Source of the DNA: Bacteroidota bacterium
GTDB taxonomy: Bacteria > Bacteroidota > Bacteroidia > UBA8524
Direction of reading: 5' to 3'
Length of the DNA: 64,000 bases
NCBI GenBank assembly: GCA_016124735.1
Contig: WGMZ01000007.1
Span: 178,997-242,996 of the forward strand
The translations under genes were made by a program, and so were the position numbers. The stretch's first letter is position 1. Each line of letters opens with the position of its first letter. Below the pieces are notes generated by a model that worked only from the letters and a program-made list of their open reading frames with translations, ran no database searches and was not told the DNA's origin. Of the stretch, positions 1 through 8,553 are shown piece after piece.

Positions 1-750
1 GTCTTTGATCAGGTAACCTTTGGTTATGGAGAGCGTCACCCGGCATTGAGTGATATCAGTTTTACCCTTAAAAAAGGGGAAATTATAGGAGTTATTGGCG
101 CCACAGGTTCAGGAAAATCCACCCTGGCAGGATTGCTTCTCCGATTGCAGGACCCTGTAAAAGGGAAAATCACCATCGACGGCGAAAGCATCGAGAATAT
201 CAATCTGGACGAATATAGGGAGCATATTGGCTATGTGCCTCAGGAGGTATTCCTTTTCAGCGATTCCATCCAGGAGAATATTGCATTTGGATTGAAATCA
301 GGAGAATACACCAGAGAGGAGATTGAATCCGCCGCAAGAGCAGCAGCGGTCTACGACAATATAGTGGAGTTTACCAACGGTTTTGAAACCATGTTGGGGG
401 AACGCGGAATTAGTTTATCTGGAGGACAAAAACAACGCGTAGCAATTGCAAGAGCTCTGGTGAAGAATCCGGATTTATTGATTTTGGATGATTGTCTTTC
501 TGCTGTTGATACACGTACCGAATCGGAAATCCTCCAAAATTTCCGAAGATACTTCAAAGACAGAACGGCCCTGATAATTTCTCACCGGGTTAGTTCGGTT
601 ATCCACGCAGATCAGATCCTCGTTTTGGACGAAGGACGCATTGCAGAGAGAGGAACACATCACGAGCTCATGGCAATAGGAGGGATTTATGCCAAACTAC
701 ACGAGAAACAAAGTCTTCAGGAAGAAACAGATACAGCAGTTTCCGAATAA
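1..750 (+). CDS. ABC exporter, ATP-binding domain end (5' truncated by window)
   Basis: The frame is open from base 1, so only the nucleotide-binding domain and C-terminus are present; the membrane half lies outside the window. Walker A GATGSGKST lies near bases 97-123, the Q-loop at YVPQE, the signature LSGGQ at 415-429, and the switch His in IISHR. Walker B reads LLILDD, so the usual catalytic Glu is Asp (GAT at 490-492). Known family point: this substitution marks the degenerate half of heterodimeric type IV exporters such as TM287 and BmrC. Inference: this is one half of a multidrug or lipid exporter, and its partner should be encoded nearby upstream. The fused membrane domain is assumed from the family and is not visible here. 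Confidence 0.9.
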   Translation, partial: VFDQVTFGYGERHPALSDISFTLKKGEIIGVIGATGSGKSTLAGLLLRLQDPVKGKITIDGESIENINLDEYREHIGYVPQEVFLFSDSIQENIAFGLKSGEYTREEIESAARAAAVYDNIVEFTNGFETMLGERGISLSGGQKQRVAIARALVKNPDLLILDDCLSAVDTRTESEILQNFRRYFKDRTALIISHRVSSVIHADQILVLDEGRIAERGTHHELMAIGGIYAKLHEKQSLQEETDTAVSE

Positions 751-829
751 TATCTCAGTGAGAATCGCGAAGTCCTATTTGCTGTATTCAGGAAAATAAT
801 ATAGTTTTCCGCAGGAATTACGTGAATCA

Positions 830-1144
830 ATGGAGGACTATAAGAACAACGACAGAGAAGAAATCTTTTCGAAGAAGATTCGTGCAGGAAAACGGACCTA
901 TTTTTTTGATGTAAAATCAACCCGAGCCAACGACTTTTACATTACCATAACAGAATCCAAGAAAAAAATGGATTCAGGTATGTATGTGAAACACAAAATC
1001 TTTTTGTACAAAGAGGATTTTAACAAATTCATGGATGCTTTGAACGAAACCGTATCACATGTGAAAACAGAGCTTATGCCAGAATACGATTTCGAAGAAT
1101 TCAGCCGTTCAAACGAGTCGGAAGAATACGGCAGCGACGATTAA
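830..1144 (+). CDS. DUF3276 / PUR-alpha-like nucleic acid binding protein
   Basis: A 104-residue protein starting MEDYKNND with the compact alternating strand pattern of the DUF3276 (PUR-like) family: a KKIRAGKRTYFFDVK segment, then DFYITITESKK, then a KHKIFLYKEDFNKFMDALNE helix, and an acidic tail rich in Glu and Asp. Members are small Bacteroidota and spirochaete proteins related to the eukaryotic PUR-alpha single-strand DNA/RNA binding fold; the physiological role is little known. The gene stands alone between the ABC exporter and a strong terminator at 1172, so it is probably monocistronic or the last gene of the exporter transcript. The family call is from recognisable sequence; the nucleic acid binding is inferred from the family. 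Confidence 0.85.
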   Translation: MEDYKNNDREEIFSKKIRAGKRTYFFDVKSTRANDFYITITESKKKMDSGMYVKHKIFLYKEDFNKFMDALNETVSHVKTELMPEYDFEEFSRSNESEEYGSDD

Positions 1145-1171
1145 TCTGCATCATCCGAAAAAGATACTTGC

Positions 1172-1202
1172 AACCTTTGCTCTTTGGGCAAAGGTTTTTT
1201 TG
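1172..1202 (+). terminator. Rho-independent terminator after the DUF3276 gene
   Basis: Perfect 9-bp stem (aacctttgc 1172-1180 with gcaaaggtt 1188-1196), 7-nt loop, followed by a T-rich tract to about 1208. The T tract runs into the 5' region of the next gene. Confidence 0.85.
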
Positions 1203-1214
1203 TTTTTTTGCAGC

Positions 1215-1826
1215 ATGAAAACCCTGTTTAAATGGGCGGCAATTTTTACTCTGCCCAGTGTTGTTGCATTCCTGTATATGATGCGAACCTTTCCTGATAC
1301 CACTCCGGAGGTTCAGGCCGCATTCATCACGATCCATTACATGTCCGCCGGTGTGGCAGCCTTTTTCGTGTTACGGGAACTGAACAGGAGTGAGAAGAAG
1401 TCGGAAGAAAAGTTTGGCATTTTGCGGTACATGATTACGGGAATCCTGACGGTGGTAGCGCAAGGGATGATCTTCGGCTTGTTTTCGGCAACCTATTTCA
1501 ATGTGATCAATCCGGATCTGAAAGAAGCCTATATCCAGGAAGAGCTTATCCCGGGTTTTGTGCGGGGAAAGGACAGCACAGCCAATAATCTGGAAGAATA
1601 CTATTCCCACCTGATGCAAGGCGCTGATTCGGCCGTCCTTCTGCCGGAACGATACCAGGAAATTAAACAGGCGGCAGAGGATTCGGTGCTGACCATTCAG
1701 AATTTGGTAATCAAAGTAGAACACCAGAATTTTTCATACTACGGAACGTTGATTCGTTTTGTTGGCATGGCGCCCATATTTGGAATCTTGTTTTCTGTCA
1801 TTATAGTGGTATACCTGAAAAGATGA
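1215..1826 (+). CDS. DUF4199-like membrane protein
   Basis: I start the protein at ATG 1215 (MKTLFKW, 203 residues); an upstream in-frame codon at 1200 falls inside the preceding terminator tract. Hydrophobic segments at about residues 6-24, 35-50, 68-90 and 180-200 predict four membrane helices, with a soluble charged loop of about 80 residues between the third and fourth. The FGLFSATYFNVINPDL stretch and overall layout resemble the Bacteroidota DUF4199 family, whose function is unknown. It heads a tight run of genes: its stop overlaps the next start as ATGA at 1823-1826. The family assignment is from memory of the pattern and is moderate. Confidence 0.65.
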   Translation: MKTLFKWAAIFTLPSVVAFLYMMRTFPDTTPEVQAAFITIHYMSAGVAAFFVLRELNRSEKKSEEKFGILRYMITGILTVVAQGMIFGLFSATYFNVINPDLKEAYIQEELIPGFVRGKDSTANNLEEYYSHLMQGADSAVLLPERYQEIKQAAEDSVLTIQNLVIKVEHQNFSYYGTLIRFVGMAPIFGILFSVIIVVYLKR

Positions 1827-2224
1827 CCCGGATAGAAAGCGACACTGTACAAATTCAGAAACCGGGAAAGGAGGTATATGCCTTTCTTAGTAACCTGAAC
1901 AATCATCAGATGATTATGCCGGAGCAGGTGACTGACTGGAAATCCGAAGAAGATACATGCGAATACACCATAATAGGTACCGGTGCGGTTCATTTAAAAG
2001 TGAAGGTCCGGAGGGAAAATCATCTGGTTTCTTTGGAACCGAACGGACGAATCCCATTCCCTTTTGAGGTATTTTGGCATATCTCGCCACATCATGCGCA
2101 TTGTGAAGTGAAAGTGGAAATTCATGCAGATTTGAATCCCATTTTGCGAATGATGGCAATGAATCCTTTGAAAAGTTTTATTAATCAGCAGGTTCATAAC
2201 CTGCAAAAACGCCTGGATGGCTAA
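1823..2224 (+). CDS. SRPBCC (START-like) domain protein
   Basis: A 133-residue single-domain protein. The opening pattern (DTVQIQKPGKEVYAFLSNLNN) and the terminal amphipathic helix (NPLKSFINQQVHNLQKRL) are those of the SRPBCC/polyketide-cyclase-like fold, which forms a hydrophobic ligand cavity. The ligand cannot be told from sequence. The gene overlaps both neighbours (ATGA with the DUF4199 gene, 8 bases with plsC), so it is translationally coupled in an operon with a phospholipid acyltransferase, which makes a lipid ligand a reasonable but unproven guess. Confidence 0.75.
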   Translation: MTRIESDTVQIQKPGKEVYAFLSNLNNHQMIMPEQVTDWKSEEDTCEYTIIGTGAVHLKVKVRRENHLVSLEPNGRIPFPFEVFWHISPHHAHCEVKVEIHADLNPILRMMAMNPLKSFINQQVHNLQKRLDG

Positions 2225-2972
2225 AATAAACATATATCCGAAATGGTTTGGGTTTATATGGGCCCTCTGGCTGGCATTGCATTTTTTGCTTTTTTTTCTG
2301 CTGGCTTACCCCTTATTCTATTTCCTGTTATCCAATAAGAAAAGATATCCTGCTGCACATCAGCTGCGGAAAGCATGGGGAAACTATATTCTTTTTATGG
2401 CTTGTATTCGCACCAAAGTCACTTACGAGGAACCTCTTGATAAAAAGAAGACCTACGTTTATGCTCCCAACCATTCCAGCTACCTTGATATTCCATCTAT
2501 TGCGGTAATGCTTCCGGGTTATCTGGTTTATTTGGCAAAAGCAGAATTGGCAAAAGTGCCGTTGTTTAAAATTTTCTTTACGACCATAGATATCGCGGTG
2601 GATAGAAAAAGTGCCCTTAAAGCACATAAAGCCTTTGTTGAAGCTGGAGAAAGACTAAAAGAAGGGGCCAACCTGATTGTTTTCCCGGAAGGTACGATTC
2701 CTGCCGATGCACCCAGACTCGGAAAATTTAAAGATGGACCATTTCGTTTGGCAGTGGAAAATCAGATAGAATTGGTTCCCGTAACCTTGCCCGACAATTG
2801 GAAAAGGATGCCCGACAAAGGTGGCTTTTATGTGTACCCGGGTATCATGCGTATGCACGTTCATCGCCCCATTTCTGTCCTCGGTCTAAATACGGAAGAC
2901 ATACCGAAATTGAAACAAGAGGTTTGTTGTATCATTGAATCTAAATTAGCAGAATATGCGAATCACGAATGA
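2217..2972 (+). CDS. plsC: 1-acyl-sn-glycerol-3-phosphate acyltransferase (PlsC family)
   Basis: 251 residues with a long N-terminal hydrophobic segment (about residues 10-40) and the two hallmark motifs of the family: NHSSYLD near residues 85-91 (the HX4D catalytic pair) and FPEGT near 156-160. It transfers an acyl chain to lysophosphatidic acid at the inner membrane, giving phosphatidic acid. The start ATG at 2217 overlaps the end of the SRPBCC gene, and the 3' end overlaps gatC by 17 bases. Related enzymes can acylate other lipids, so the substrate is a family inference. Confidence 0.9.
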   Translation: MAKINIYPKWFGFIWALWLALHFLLFFLLAYPLFYFLLSNKKRYPAAHQLRKAWGNYILFMACIRTKVTYEEPLDKKKTYVYAPNHSSYLDIPSIAVMLPGYLVYLAKAELAKVPLFKIFFTTIDIAVDRKSALKAHKAFVEAGERLKEGANLIVFPEGTIPADAPRLGKFKDGPFRLAVENQIELVPVTLPDNWKRMPDKGGFYVYPGIMRMHVHRPISVLGLNTEDIPKLKQEVCCIIESKLAEYANHE

Positions 2973-3246
2973 AACAGTCGATAAACTAGCCCATTTGGCT
3001 CGACTCGAATTTGCAGAAAATGAAAAGGAGCAGGTTCGGGCCGATCTTGAAAAAGTACTGGGTTTTTGTGAGCAACTGAATGAATTGGATACAGAGAATG
3101 TAGAACCAATGGTATTCATGACAGATGATCGCAACGTTTTACGGGAAGATGAAGTGGAACATCCTATTACCCACGAAGAGGCCATGAAAAACGCGCCAAA
3201 AAGCGATTCAGACTATTTCCGTGTACCGAAGGTAATCAATAAGTAA
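2956..3246 (+). CDS. gatC: Asp-tRNA(Asn)/Glu-tRNA(Gln) amidotransferase subunit C
   Basis: 96 residues, the usual GatC length, with the typical start ([20 protein letters not shown]), the [22 protein letters not shown] core and the VLREDEVEH segment. GatC is the structural belt that holds GatA and GatB together in the transamidosome, which converts Glu-tRNA(Gln) or Asp-tRNA(Asn) to the amidated form. gatA and gatB are not in this window, which is common in this phylum where gatC is placed separately. The gene starts inside the end of plsC (17-base overlap) and is followed one base later by the next start. Confidence 0.95.
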   Translation: MRITNETVDKLAHLARLEFAENEKEQVRADLEKVLGFCEQLNELDTENVEPMVFMTDDRNVLREDEVEHPITHEEAMKNAPKSDSDYFRVPKVINK

Positions 3247-3247
3247 G

Positions 3248-3922
3248 ATGTCACTTATTGAATTGCGCGACATCAAGAAAATCTACAAAGTAGGCGATAT
3301 AGAATTGGCTGCGCTCAATGGGGTAAATCTGAACATTGAAAAAGGGGAGTATGTCGCATTGATGGGACCATCAGGCTCCGGTAAATCCACCTTAATGAAT
3401 ATATTGGGCTGTCTGGATACCCCAAGCAGCGGTTCCTATAAACTCAATGAGCAATACGTTTCCGATCTCAGTGAAAAAGAACTGGCAAATATTCGGAACA
3501 AAGAAATAGGTTTTGTATTTCAAAGTTTTAACCTCCTGCCACGGCAAACTGCCTTGGAAAACGTTCAACTTCCGCTGGTGTATGCGGGTATTAAAAAAGA
3601 GGAACGGATGCATCGCGGAGAAGAAGTGTTGGCTCAGGTTGGCTTAAGCGATCGTCAAACACATAAACCAAATGAACTCAGTGGTGGCCAGCGGCAACGC
3701 GTAGCAGTGGCCCGGGCATTGGTCAATAACCCATCCATTATTCTTGCAGATGAGCCGACTGGTAATCTGGATACTAAAACATCCTTGGAAATAATGGAGC
3801 TTTTTGAAGCCATTCATCAGGCCGGAAATACGATTATCCTGGTTACGCACGAAGAAGAAATCGCACGCAGGGCGAGAAGAATTGTTCGTTTACGCGACGG
3901 ACTCATCGAATCAGACGAATAA
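3248..3922 (+). CDS. LolD/MacB-type ABC transporter ATPase
   Basis: 224 residues, the size of stand-alone LolD/FtsE/MacB-type ATPases. Walker [10 protein letters not shown], signature [15 protein letters not shown], Walker [13 protein letters not shown] and the switch His (VTHEEE) are all intact. The ADEPTGNLD form is characteristic of the LolD/MacB subfamily, which powers lipoprotein release or macrolide/peptide extrusion through a separate FtsX-like permease. No permease gene is adjacent, so the partner must lie elsewhere. It starts one base after the gatC stop and closes the operon that began at 1215. Confidence 0.9.
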   Translation: MSLIELRDIKKIYKVGDIELAALNGVNLNIEKGEYVALMGPSGSGKSTLMNILGCLDTPSSGSYKLNEQYVSDLSEKELANIRNKEIGFVFQSFNLLPRQTALENVQLPLVYAGIKKEERMHRGEEVLAQVGLSDRQTHKPNELSGGQRQRVAVARALVNNPSIILADEPTGNLDTKTSLEIMELFEAIHQAGNTIILVTHEEEIARRARRIVRLRDGLIESDE

Positions 3923-4105
3923 GTCTTCGGTTATGAAAGATAGTTGTATCAATATGATAGACTTTTCATCTTATTCAGTTCCGTGTAAATTGGTATATTT
4001 ATTTTATTAAATATTGATATTCATTTAGTTGTAAACTTTTCTACATCAGTTTCTATTTCTGGCAAGGCTTTCGAATCATCTAGAGCGAACAAGCAATAGA
4101 TGATC

Positions 4106-4888
4106 ATGAAAAAAGTAAATAGTTATGTAGTTGGCTCACTTTGTTTCCTGATTTCTGGATTCTTTCTTTCTGCTTGCAGTGAGAATAATGGAGACGGTAT
4201 GGGCAATTCGAGCATGAATGTCCATATGACCGATGCTCCTGGTCCTTATGATGAAGTAAATGTAGATGTGAAGGGTTTAGAGGTGCACTCGGATGTGAAC
4301 GGATGGCAGACAATTCCGTTGAATAATCCTGGTGTGTATGACTTGCTTAAGTTAACCAATGGACTCGATACCCTGTTAGGTTCGGTTACCGTACCTTCCG
4401 GTACTATATCGCAGTTCAGGCTCACGCTTGGACCGAATAATACCGTGAAGGTTAACGGGACCGTATTTGATTTAACCACCCCAAGTGGACAGCAAAGTGG
4501 AATTAAAATTCAGGTTCATGAGAACCTGCTTCCAGGCATCACATACGATTTTACCTTAGATTTTGATGCAGGTAAAAGTATTGTTCATACGGGCAATGAC
4601 CGCTACATCCTTAAGCCGGTAATCCGTGCCGTTACCGCAGCCAATAATGGAATCATTTCCGGTCAGCTGAATCCGGTTATGGTGGCACAAGTACAAGCCA
4701 TCAGCAATACAGGAGATACCACCGGAACCTATTCCGACTCAACCGGAGCCTTCCAGGTAATCGGTTTGCCTGCCGGCACCTATCAGGTGGATATTCTCCC
4801 TCCTTCACCTTATTCAGACACAACGTTTAGCGGAGTCAATGTGGTGAACGGACAAATCACTCCTATGGGAGCATTGAATATACAATAA
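4106..4888 (+). CDS. DUF4382-domain lipoprotein
   Basis: I prefer ATG 4106 (MKKVNSY, 260 residues) over ATG 4100 because it gives a regular signal peptide; the lipobox is LSAC with Cys at residue 24. The first half (SMNVHMTDAPGPYDEVNVDVKGLEVH, then DLLKLTNG and IKIQVHENLLPG) matches the DUF4382 family of Bacteroidota surface lipoproteins. The last 80 residues (ISGQLNP, STGAFQVIGLPAGTYQVDI) look like a carboxypeptidase-regulatory-like beta sandwich. No catalytic motif is visible. The gene is monocistronic, with a 183-base AT-rich spacer before it and a terminator behind it. Confidence 0.8.
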   Translation: MKKVNSYVVGSLCFLISGFFLSACSENNGDGMGNSSMNVHMTDAPGPYDEVNVDVKGLEVHSDVNGWQTIPLNNPGVYDLLKLTNGLDTLLGSVTVPSGTISQFRLTLGPNNTVKVNGTVFDLTTPSGQQSGIKIQVHENLLPGITYDFTLDFDAGKSIVHTGNDRYILKPVIRAVTAANNGIISGQLNPVMVAQVQAISNTGDTTGTYSDSTGAFQVIGLPAGTYQVDILPPSPYSDTTFSGVNVVNGQITPMGALNIQ

Positions 4889-4910
4889 GAGCTTCTTTTA
4901 GCGTGTGGGT

Positions 4911-4949
4911 GAGGCAGTGCTTCTTTTTAGAAGGGCTGCCTCTTTTTTT
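4911..4949 (+). terminator. Rho-independent terminator after the DUF4382 lipoprotein
   Basis: Stem gaggcag (4911-4917) with ctgcctc (4936-4942), an additional inner pairing of the cttct/agaag type, then a T-rich run to 4949. Confidence 0.85.
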
Positions 4950-4960
4950 CTTTAAACATG

Positions 4961-4968
4961 TACTTTCG
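4961..4968 (+). promoter_or_regulatory. Bacteroidota -7-like box before the adenosyltransferase
   Basis: TACTTTCG, one mismatch from TAnnTTTG, ends 3 nt before ATG 4972. No convincing -33 element. It directly follows the upstream terminator. Confidence 0.45.
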
Positions 4969-4971
4969 TAG

Positions 4972-5523
4972 ATGATGAAAATCTACACGAAAACCGGAGA
5001 CAAAGGAGAGACGTCATTGATTGGCGGTGTAAGGGTGGTCAAATATCATCCTCGTATTGAAGCCTATGGAACCATAGATGAGTTAAATTCTTATCTGGGC
5101 TATGTGCAGCTTTCGGTTGCTGAAGAGAAAGATCAAAAATTAATTCGGGAAATACAGGATCGGCTATTTACCATCGGATCTTTGTTGGCTTCGGCTCCGG
5201 GATCAAAAATGATCCTTCCTGATTTAAAACAGACGGACATAGAGGCGCTTGAATCGCGTATGGATGAGCTGGATGCACAACTTCCCGAATTGAAGAACTT
5301 CGTTCTTCCGGGCGGAAGTAAGGATGCTGCTATGGCACATGTGGCGCGCTGTGTGTGTCGCAGAGCCGAGCGATTAATTATCGAGGTGTCAGAAAAAGAA
5401 ACGGTTGATGCGCTGGTTATCCCTTACATCAACCGTCTCAGTGATTATTTATTCGTTGTGGCCCGAAAACTGGTTTTGGAAGCAGAGGCAGAGGAAATTC
5501 CCTGGCGTCCCCGAAATGCCTAA
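4972..5523 (+). CDS. ATP:cob(I)alamin adenosyltransferase (PduO type)
   Basis: 183 residues beginning MMKIYTKTGDKGETSLIGG, the standard N-terminus of PduO/MMAB adenosyltransferases, with the IDELNSYLGY and FVLPGGS...AHVARCVCRRAER core motifs that bind ATP and corrinoid. The enzyme attaches the adenosyl group to reduced cobalamin, supplying AdoCbl to mutases. No cobalamin riboswitch fits in the 83 bases upstream, which are taken up by a terminator and a -7-like box. ATG at 4975 is an equally possible start. The stop codon shares bases with the stop of the leftward gene that follows (CTAA at 5520-5523). Confidence 0.93.
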   Translation: MMKIYTKTGDKGETSLIGGVRVVKYHPRIEAYGTIDELNSYLGYVQLSVAEEKDQKLIREIQDRLFTIGSLLASAPGSKMILPDLKQTDIEALESRMDELDAQLPELKNFVLPGGSKDAAMAHVARCVCRRAERLIIEVSEKETVDALVIPYINRLSDYLFVVARKLVLEAEAEEIPWRPRNA

Positions 5524-6221
5524 TGTATTTCTAAAAGTGTACTGGCGGCAAGATCATATCGCGGTTCCAGAGCCAATGCCTTTTGAATATGCTTGATTGC
5601 TGCCTGCTTCTTTCCTTCAGAATATTCCAATTGTCCCAATGAAAAATAAGCCAAAGCAGTCAGTGAAACCATCTGGGTCTTATTTGGAACAGAAGGCATC
5701 ATTTGTTCTACTTTAATGGTGTCGGCAACCGTCTTGTGATCGATTACAAACATCACTTCTTCATATGCGGATTTGAAGTCCTGCATTTCAAAATGAACAG
5801 TAGCCATCTGCATTTTTATACGCAAATCGCCGGTAATGGAAAACATGCGGTCCTGAAGCATCAGGGCTTTTTGATAGTCTTGCAGGGAGATTAAACCTGC
5901 AATGGTTGGTTCGAGGTATTCGATATTGTTCGGTTGCGTTTTCAGCAGAACTTCACCTACATCAGCTAATCCAGCAGGATTTTGCATTTCATAGTAAACC
6001 TGAAACAAAGTGTCATAAAGACCGGTGCGGCTGCTATCTTTTTCTAAAATAGTATTAGCCATTACCAGGGTAGTAGCTACATCTGTACGTTTTAATGCTT
6101 GTTGAAGCATGGCATCTTCCATCGAGGTGTCTACGCTTTTTCCTTCTGATTCTGTTGCAGCCGGATTGGAGCATGACATGATTCCGCTCAACAATACAGC
6201 ACTCATCAATATGTATTTCAT
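5520..6221 (-). CDS. Lipoprotein with TPR-like helical repeats
   Basis: Start placed at ATG 6221 (MKYILMSAVLLSGIMSC, lipobox with Cys at residue 17); an upstream TTG at 6230 is in frame but less likely. The body of 233 residues is all-helical, with TPR-like segments such as GLYDTLFQVYYEMQNPAGLADVGEVLL and ALAYFSLGQLEYSEGKKQAAIKHIQKALALEP. No enzymatic motif. TPR lipoproteins normally serve as periplasmic scaffolds, but the partner is unknown. A TATTTTTG box sits 16 nt upstream. The 3' end shares a 4-base CTAA with the convergent adenosyltransferase gene, leaving no room for a terminator. Confidence 0.75.
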   Translation of the reverse strand: MKYILMSAVLLSGIMSCSNPAATESEGKSVDTSMEDAMLQQALKRTDVATTLVMANTILEKDSSRTGLYDTLFQVYYEMQNPAGLADVGEVLLKTQPNNIEYLEPTIAGLISLQDYQKALMLQDRMFSITGDLRIKMQMATVHFEMQDFKSAYEEVMFVIDHKTVADTIKVEQMMPSVPNKTQMVSLTALAYFSLGQLEYSEGKKQAAIKHIQKALALEPRYDLAASTLLEIH

Positions 6222-6237
6222 GATTTTCAAGTACCCG

Positions 6238-6245
6238 CAAAAATA
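6238..6245 (-). promoter_or_regulatory. TAnnTTTG box upstream of the TPR lipoprotein
   Basis: TATTTTTG on the minus strand, 16 nt before ATG 6221. Exact match to the Bacteroidota -7 consensus. Confidence 0.6.
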
Positions 6246-6270
6246 GCGGAATCACCAAGGTTTCAAAATA

Positions 6271-6684
6271 CTATGCTAAGTATTGTTTTTTCTCTGATTC
6301 TGTGGGGATTGTGCATTTTTCCTTTTTACCGAACCAGGCGTAGCGATTTCTGGCCACCCAGTCATAAAAGATATTCCGAACACTGGCAGGGATAATCAAC
6401 AATACAGCGAAGAAAGACCAAATGGTACACATGTCCCATGCAACCAACAAGGCAGCGGTACTCTTGAAATAGGTTTTTCCATTTCGCATATATACGATCG
6501 ATTCAGGAATTGTTCCTTCAGATATATTTAATTGTAGAGAAGCCGTTTCTCCCTGCAGTGGAGCGAAATAGATGCGCTTGCGCCAATCAAAATACTGCAC
6601 AAAACGCACGCTTCCATGGCAAAAATGACAATAGCCATCAAAGAATAAGATAAGCGGTGGATGCACTGGTAGTTCGCTGTTCAT
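6271..6684 (-). CDS. DCC-family (DUF393) thiol-disulfide oxidoreductase-like protein
   Basis: 137 residues with the family start PLILFFDGYCHFCHGSVRFV: the DGxCxxC motif that names the DCC family, followed by a region of FAPLQGETA, SIVYMRNGKTYFKSTAAL and a hydrophobic helix (WSFFAVLLIIPASVRNIFYDWVARNRYAWFGK), all typical of YuxK/DUF393 proteins. These are predicted thioredoxin-like proteins of unknown substrate. The gene is divergent from ffh with only 37 bases between the two starts, so the promoters must overlap. Confidence 0.9.
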   Translation of the reverse strand: MNSELPVHPPLILFFDGYCHFCHGSVRFVQYFDWRKRIYFAPLQGETASLQLNISEGTIPESIVYMRNGKTYFKSTAALLVAWDMCTIWSFFAVLLIIPASVRNIFYDWVARNRYAWFGKKEKCTIPTESEKKQYLA

Positions 6685-6688
6685 TTGT

Positions 6689-6696
6689 TAACTTTG
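6689..6696 (+). promoter_or_regulatory. TAnnTTTG box upstream of ffh
   Basis: TAACTTTG followed by GC, ending 25 nt before ATG 6722. Exact -7 consensus match; no clear -33 TTG at the expected distance. Confidence 0.6.
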
Positions 6697-6721
6697 CGTC
6701 CCAAAAATAACACCATTCATC

Positions 6722-8053
6722 ATGTTTGAAAATCTTAGTTCACGACTTGAACGTGCATTTAAAAGTATCAAAGGCCAGGGTAAAATTACTGAGCTGAATA
6801 TTGCGGAAACCATCAAAGAGATCCGCAAAGCACTCGTAGATGCCGACGTGAATTACAAGATAGCCAAATCATTTACCGATCGGGTAAAAGATAAGGCAAT
6901 GGGACAAAATGTGTTGACATCAGTATCTCCGGGTCAGTTGATGATTAAAATTGTTAACGACGAATTGAAGGAGTTGCTTGGTGGCACAACTGAAGAATTG
7001 CAAATTCAGGGGAATCCGGCAATCATCTTAATTGCGGGATTGCAGGGTTCTGGTAAAACTACTTTTTCAGGAAAGTTGGCGCGCCACATCAAGGGCAAAG
7101 GGAGAAACCCATTGCTGGTAGCGGGCGATGTCTACCGCCCGGCAGCAATCGAACAGCTAAAAGTTCTGGGTGAACAGGTAGAGGTATCGGTTTATACCGA
7201 AGAAGGAAATAAAAACCCGGTTGAAATTGCAAACAATGCCATCCGCTATGCCAAACAAAACGGAAACAACGTAGTCATCATCGATACGGCCGGACGTCTG
7301 AGTGTGGATGAAGAGATGATGAATGAGATTGCCCGGGTAAAAGCCGCGGTGAAGCCCCAGGAAATTCTTTTTGTAGTGGATGCCATGACCGGACAAGACG
7401 CGGTGAATACAGCTCAGGTCTTCAATGAGCGTCTTGATTTTAATGGGGTGGTTCTGACAAAAATGGACGGCGATACCAGAGGGGGGGCTGCCTTATCAAT
7501 CAAGTCGGTGGTAAACAAACCGATTAAGTTTGTCAGCATGGGAGAGAAGATGGATGCGCTCGACGTATTTCATCCGGATCGGATGGCTTCCCGTATTCTG
7601 GGTATGGGAGATATTGTTTCCCTCGTAGAAAGAGCTCAACAGGTTTTTGATGAGGAAGAAGCGGATCGCTTACAAAAGAAAATCCGAGGCAACGATTTCG
7701 ACTTCGACGACTTTTTCAAACAGCTCCAACAAATTAAAAAGATGGGGAATATCAAGGATTTGATGGGAATGATTCCGGGAGTTGGTAAAGCTATAAAAGA
7801 TGTGGATATCAACGACGACTCCTTTAAAAATGTGGAATCCATCATTCAGTCCATGACCCCATTCGAGAGGAAAAATCCCGATAGTCTGAATGGTTCGCGT
7901 AAAAAGCGAATAGCAACGGGAGCGGGGCGCGACATCACCGAAGTCAATAAATTGGTCAAACAATTCGAAGACATGCGGAAAATGATGAAATCGATGAATA
8001 AGATGCAGGGAGGAATGGGTGGTCGCATGCCAAAAATGCCTTTCCGACGCTAA
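6722..8053 (+). CDS. ffh: Signal recognition particle protein Ffh
   Basis: 443 residues with the N-terminal helical bundle, the GTPase G domain (GLQGSGKTT P-loop, DTAGR, TKMDGDTRGG, and GxKxDxL-like MGEKMDALDVF) and a methionine-rich M domain (MGNIKDLMGMIPGVGKAIKD, then IQSMTPFERKNPD, MRKMMKSMNKMQGGMGG). Ffh binds signal sequences and SRP RNA and delivers nascent membrane proteins to FtsY. No SRP RNA gene is visible nearby. The stop overlaps the stop of the convergent hscB gene (CTAA at 8050-8053). Confidence 0.97.
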   Translation: MFENLSSRLERAFKSIKGQGKITELNIAETIKEIRKALVDADVNYKIAKSFTDRVKDKAMGQNVLTSVSPGQLMIKIVNDELKELLGGTTEELQIQGNPAIILIAGLQGSGKTTFSGKLARHIKGKGRNPLLVAGDVYRPAAIEQLKVLGEQVEVSVYTEEGNKNPVEIANNAIRYAKQNGNNVVIIDTAGRLSVDEEMMNEIARVKAAVKPQEILFVVDAMTGQDAVNTAQVFNERLDFNGVVLTKMDGDTRGGAALSIKSVVNKPIKFVSMGEKMDALDVFHPDRMASRILGMGDIVSLVERAQQVFDEEEADRLQKKIRGNDFDFDDFFKQLQQIKKMGNIKDLMGMIPGVGKAIKDVDINDDSFKNVESIIQSMTPFERKNPDSLNGSRKKRIATGAGRDITEVNKLVKQFEDMRKMMKSMNKMQGGMGGRMPKMPFRR

Positions 8054-8553
8054 GGGTTCACTTGGTTTTTTAGTCTTTTCAGGTATTGATTCCGAAGGTA
8101 ATAATCTTTGATTTCCTGAAGCAAATCTTCCGCATGACCGGCATCGTATTGCCTGCATGTCTGTTCCCATTCTACCATTAGATTGCTGTGAACCTGATCT
8201 ATCTCGTCAAGTGCCTGCAGGATTCTGTTTTCATCTCCATCCATCTTTGCATCCATCAGGTTCTCGTTCACGTCCATCATCTCCATCAAAAAACCCGGTG
8301 AAACGGATTCTTTATCTCCATCTTTTAACACACCTTTTACCTGAAGTAAATAACGAACCCGTGCTTCAAAATTTTGAAGGATTTTATAGGCTTCATTCAC
8401 CTGACTACTCATTTCGAGGGCCCGAATCGATTCTGACTCACTATCCTGTAAATCAGGGTGGTAATGGCGACTTAAGCGGTAATAATTTTGGCGAACCTGC
8501 TGGAGATCCGGAAAGAATGAGAGCGGTATTTCAAAGAGTTCGAAATGATTCAT
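8050..8553 (-). CDS. hscB: Fe-S assembly co-chaperone HscB
   Basis: 167 residues. The J domain is at the N-terminus (HFELFEIPLSFFPDLQQVRQNYYRLSR...) with the HPD tripeptide in HYHPDLQ near residues 31-36, followed by the HscB C-terminal three-helix domain (FLMEMMDVNENLMDA is the IscU-binding type segment). HscB delivers the IscU scaffold to HscA and stimulates its ATPase. The isc/hsc partners are not in this window. The start overlaps the stop of the upstream secreted gene as ATGA (8550-8553), so hscB is the last gene of a leftward operon with rseP. Confidence 0.92.
   Translation of the reverse strand: MNHFELFEIPLSFFPDLQQVRQNYYRLSRHYHPDLQDSESESIRALEMSSQVNEAYKILQNFEARVRYLLQVKGVLKDGDKESVSPGFLMEMMDVNENLMDAKMDGDENRILQALDEIDQVHSNLMVEWEQTCRQYDAGHAEDLLQEIKDYYLRNQYLKRLKNQVNP

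Noticed and set aside
4889..4971. Cobalamin riboswitch before the adenosyltransferase gene
   Set aside because: The spacer is only 83 bases and is taken up by a terminator and a -7-like box.
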